Shown here piece after piece: positions 5,808 to 6,102 of a stretch of 6,102 nucleotides of DNA. The first letter of the stretch is position 1; every line of letters starts with the position of its first letter. A program made the position numbers and the translations under genes. A model generated the notes under the pieces. It saw only the letters and a program-made list of their open reading frames with translations. It was not told where the DNA came from and ran no database searches. Source of the stretch: an uncultured Ruminococcus sp. (GTDB taxonomy: Bacteria > Bacillota > Clostridia > Oscillospirales > CAG-272); the NCBI GenBank assembly GCA_902766115.1, contig CACXCL010000164.1, forward strand, positions 1 through 6,102. The letters are read 5' to 3'.

Positions 5808-5884
5808 CGCTCTCCGATAATAAAACTGCCATTATGGGAAAAACTGAGCAATACAACTAACGATTATGTATTCGAACAGGTCGC
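5808..5884 (+). repeat. Tandem repeat copy 1 (peptide-tail unit, degenerate start)
   Basis: This 77-nt unit starts CGCTCTCCGATAA and ends CAGGTCGC. It aligns without gaps to copy 2 over its first 54 nt (41 identical by hand count). In frame from 5810 it reads LSDNKTAIMGKTEQYN and then TAA (5858-5860). An ATG at 5792 lies upstream in the same frame, but a TAA at 5801 follows three codons later, so this copy has no intact start and no Shine-Dalgarno site. It may be the remnant of a tiny gene or a duplicated gene tail. Confidence 0.7.
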
Positions 5885-5943
5885 CACTGTCGCTCTCCGA
5901 TAACGAAACCGCGATGATGGGGGAAGCAGATGTTTACAACTAA
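5866..5943 (+). CDS. Possible 25-residue peptide gene within the tandem repeat
   Basis: An ATG at 5866 opens 25 codons ending in TAA 5941-5943. The peptide starts MYSNRSPLSLSDN and ends MMGEADVYN. It has no cysteine, membrane segment or recognised family. The only argument for coding is comparative. Relative to copy 1 the 16 shared codons differ at 13 bases, split 8 third, 4 first and 1 second codon position, with the stop codon conserved. That is the pattern expected of selection on protein. Against it, no Shine-Dalgarno site precedes the ATG, no clear promoter was found, and the unit follows a terminator. I do not recognise the peptide. It may be a real small gene, a decaying copy, or the 3' end of a larger gene duplicated here. 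Confidence 0.3.
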   Translation: MYSNRSPLSLSDNETAMMGEADVYN

Positions 5944-5968
5944 CACTTTTAGTATTCGGGCAGATCGC
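5891..5968 (+). repeat. Tandem repeat copy 2
   Basis: This 78-nt unit begins 83 nt after the start of copy 1, with CACTGT between them. It repeats the peptide-tail segment (LSDN, TAM, YN, TAA) and the segment after the stop (GTATTCG, then CAG and TCGC). In the post-stop segment the ATG of copy 1 (5866) is replaced by TAG, so a third unit would lack its start. The similarity ends near 5968. Confidence 0.7.
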
Positions 5969-6102
5969 GGGATGGGAGAGTATGATCCTCCCGGGACATA
6001 CCGCGAACGGGGGGTGGAGGGGGGAGCGAGCCGACCGCCGCCGGGGGCGGGAGAAGGGAGGCGAGCGAGTGGCAGCGGTCGAAATTCTGCGAGCGAATAG
6101 CG
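5969..6102. other. G-rich, structured non-coding tail
   Basis: No gene is recognised in this stretch. The plus strand is strongly purine-rich, with two runs of six G (6009-6014 and 6019-6024) and further runs at 6043-6047, 6049-6051 and 6056-6058. An inverted repeat pairs 6032-6042 with 6071-6081 (11-bp arms, one C/A mismatch) around the G-rich loop. The motif GCGAGCGA recurs at 6061-6068 and 6089-6096. This could be part of a dispersed repeat or a structured RNA cut by the window end. Confidence 0.45.

Noticed and set aside
5808..5968. CRISPR array or phage attachment sites as an explanation for the tandem repeats
   Set aside because: There are only two copies, diverged along their length, with a 6-nt gap instead of unique spacers. 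No cas, integrase or tRNA gene is in the window.
5972..6100. A 42-codon plus-strand frame in the G-rich tail
   Set aside because: The peptide is low-complexity Gly/Arg/Pro/Ser with no ribosome binding site or homology that I recognise. It probably reflects base composition.

Overview
The window is GC-rich (about 60% by eye) with strong Shine-Dalgarno sites, a class B sortase, a lipobox solute-binding lipoprotein and a SleB-type cell-wall hydrolase. Together with a partial RNase P RNA that reads like the bacterial type A form, this points to a GC-rich member of the Clostridia (Bacillota), plausibly an uncultured gut-type lineage. That placement is inference; no taxonomic marker was searched.

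Layout. Bases 1-130 hold the 5' part of rnpB on the minus strand, driven by a perfect consensus promoter (TTGACA, 17 nt, TATAAT). Reading away from it on the plus strand, from its own extended -10 promoter, is a compact three-gene operon: class B sortase (287-1483), RlmA-type 23S rRNA guanine-N1 methyltransferase (1493-2386) and a soluble family 2 glycosyltransferase of the dolichyl-phosphate-sugar synthase type (2400-3176). The gaps are 9 and 13 nt. The glycosyltransferase meets a convergent minus-strand gene (3167-4048) in a 10-nt overlap. That gene encodes a secreted hydrolase with an amine-oxidase-N-like stalk followed by a SleB domain, and its likely terminator lies inside the 3' end of the glycosyltransferase gene. 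A 146-nt divergent intergenic region with a good minus-strand promoter separates it from a plus-strand solute-binding lipoprotein (4195-5673) that has no permease gene beside it.

The last 429 nt (5674-6102) have no ordinary gene. They hold a GC-rich hairpin that may be a dispersed repeat, a canonical intrinsic terminator, two diverged tandem copies of a roughly 77-nt unit, and a G-rich, structured tail running off the window. The tandem copies differ mainly at third codon positions of one shared reading frame that ends in the same TAA. They are therefore either tiny peptide genes or duplicated gene tails, and they are the least explained item here.

Functionally, three of the five protein genes act at or outside the cell envelope (sortase, wall hydrolase, lipoprotein) and the glycosyltransferase may feed envelope glycans. 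The rRNA methyltransferase and RNase P RNA are housekeeping. I see no phage, CRISPR, insertion sequence or tRNA. Apart from the 3' tail, this looks like an ordinary chromosomal region.
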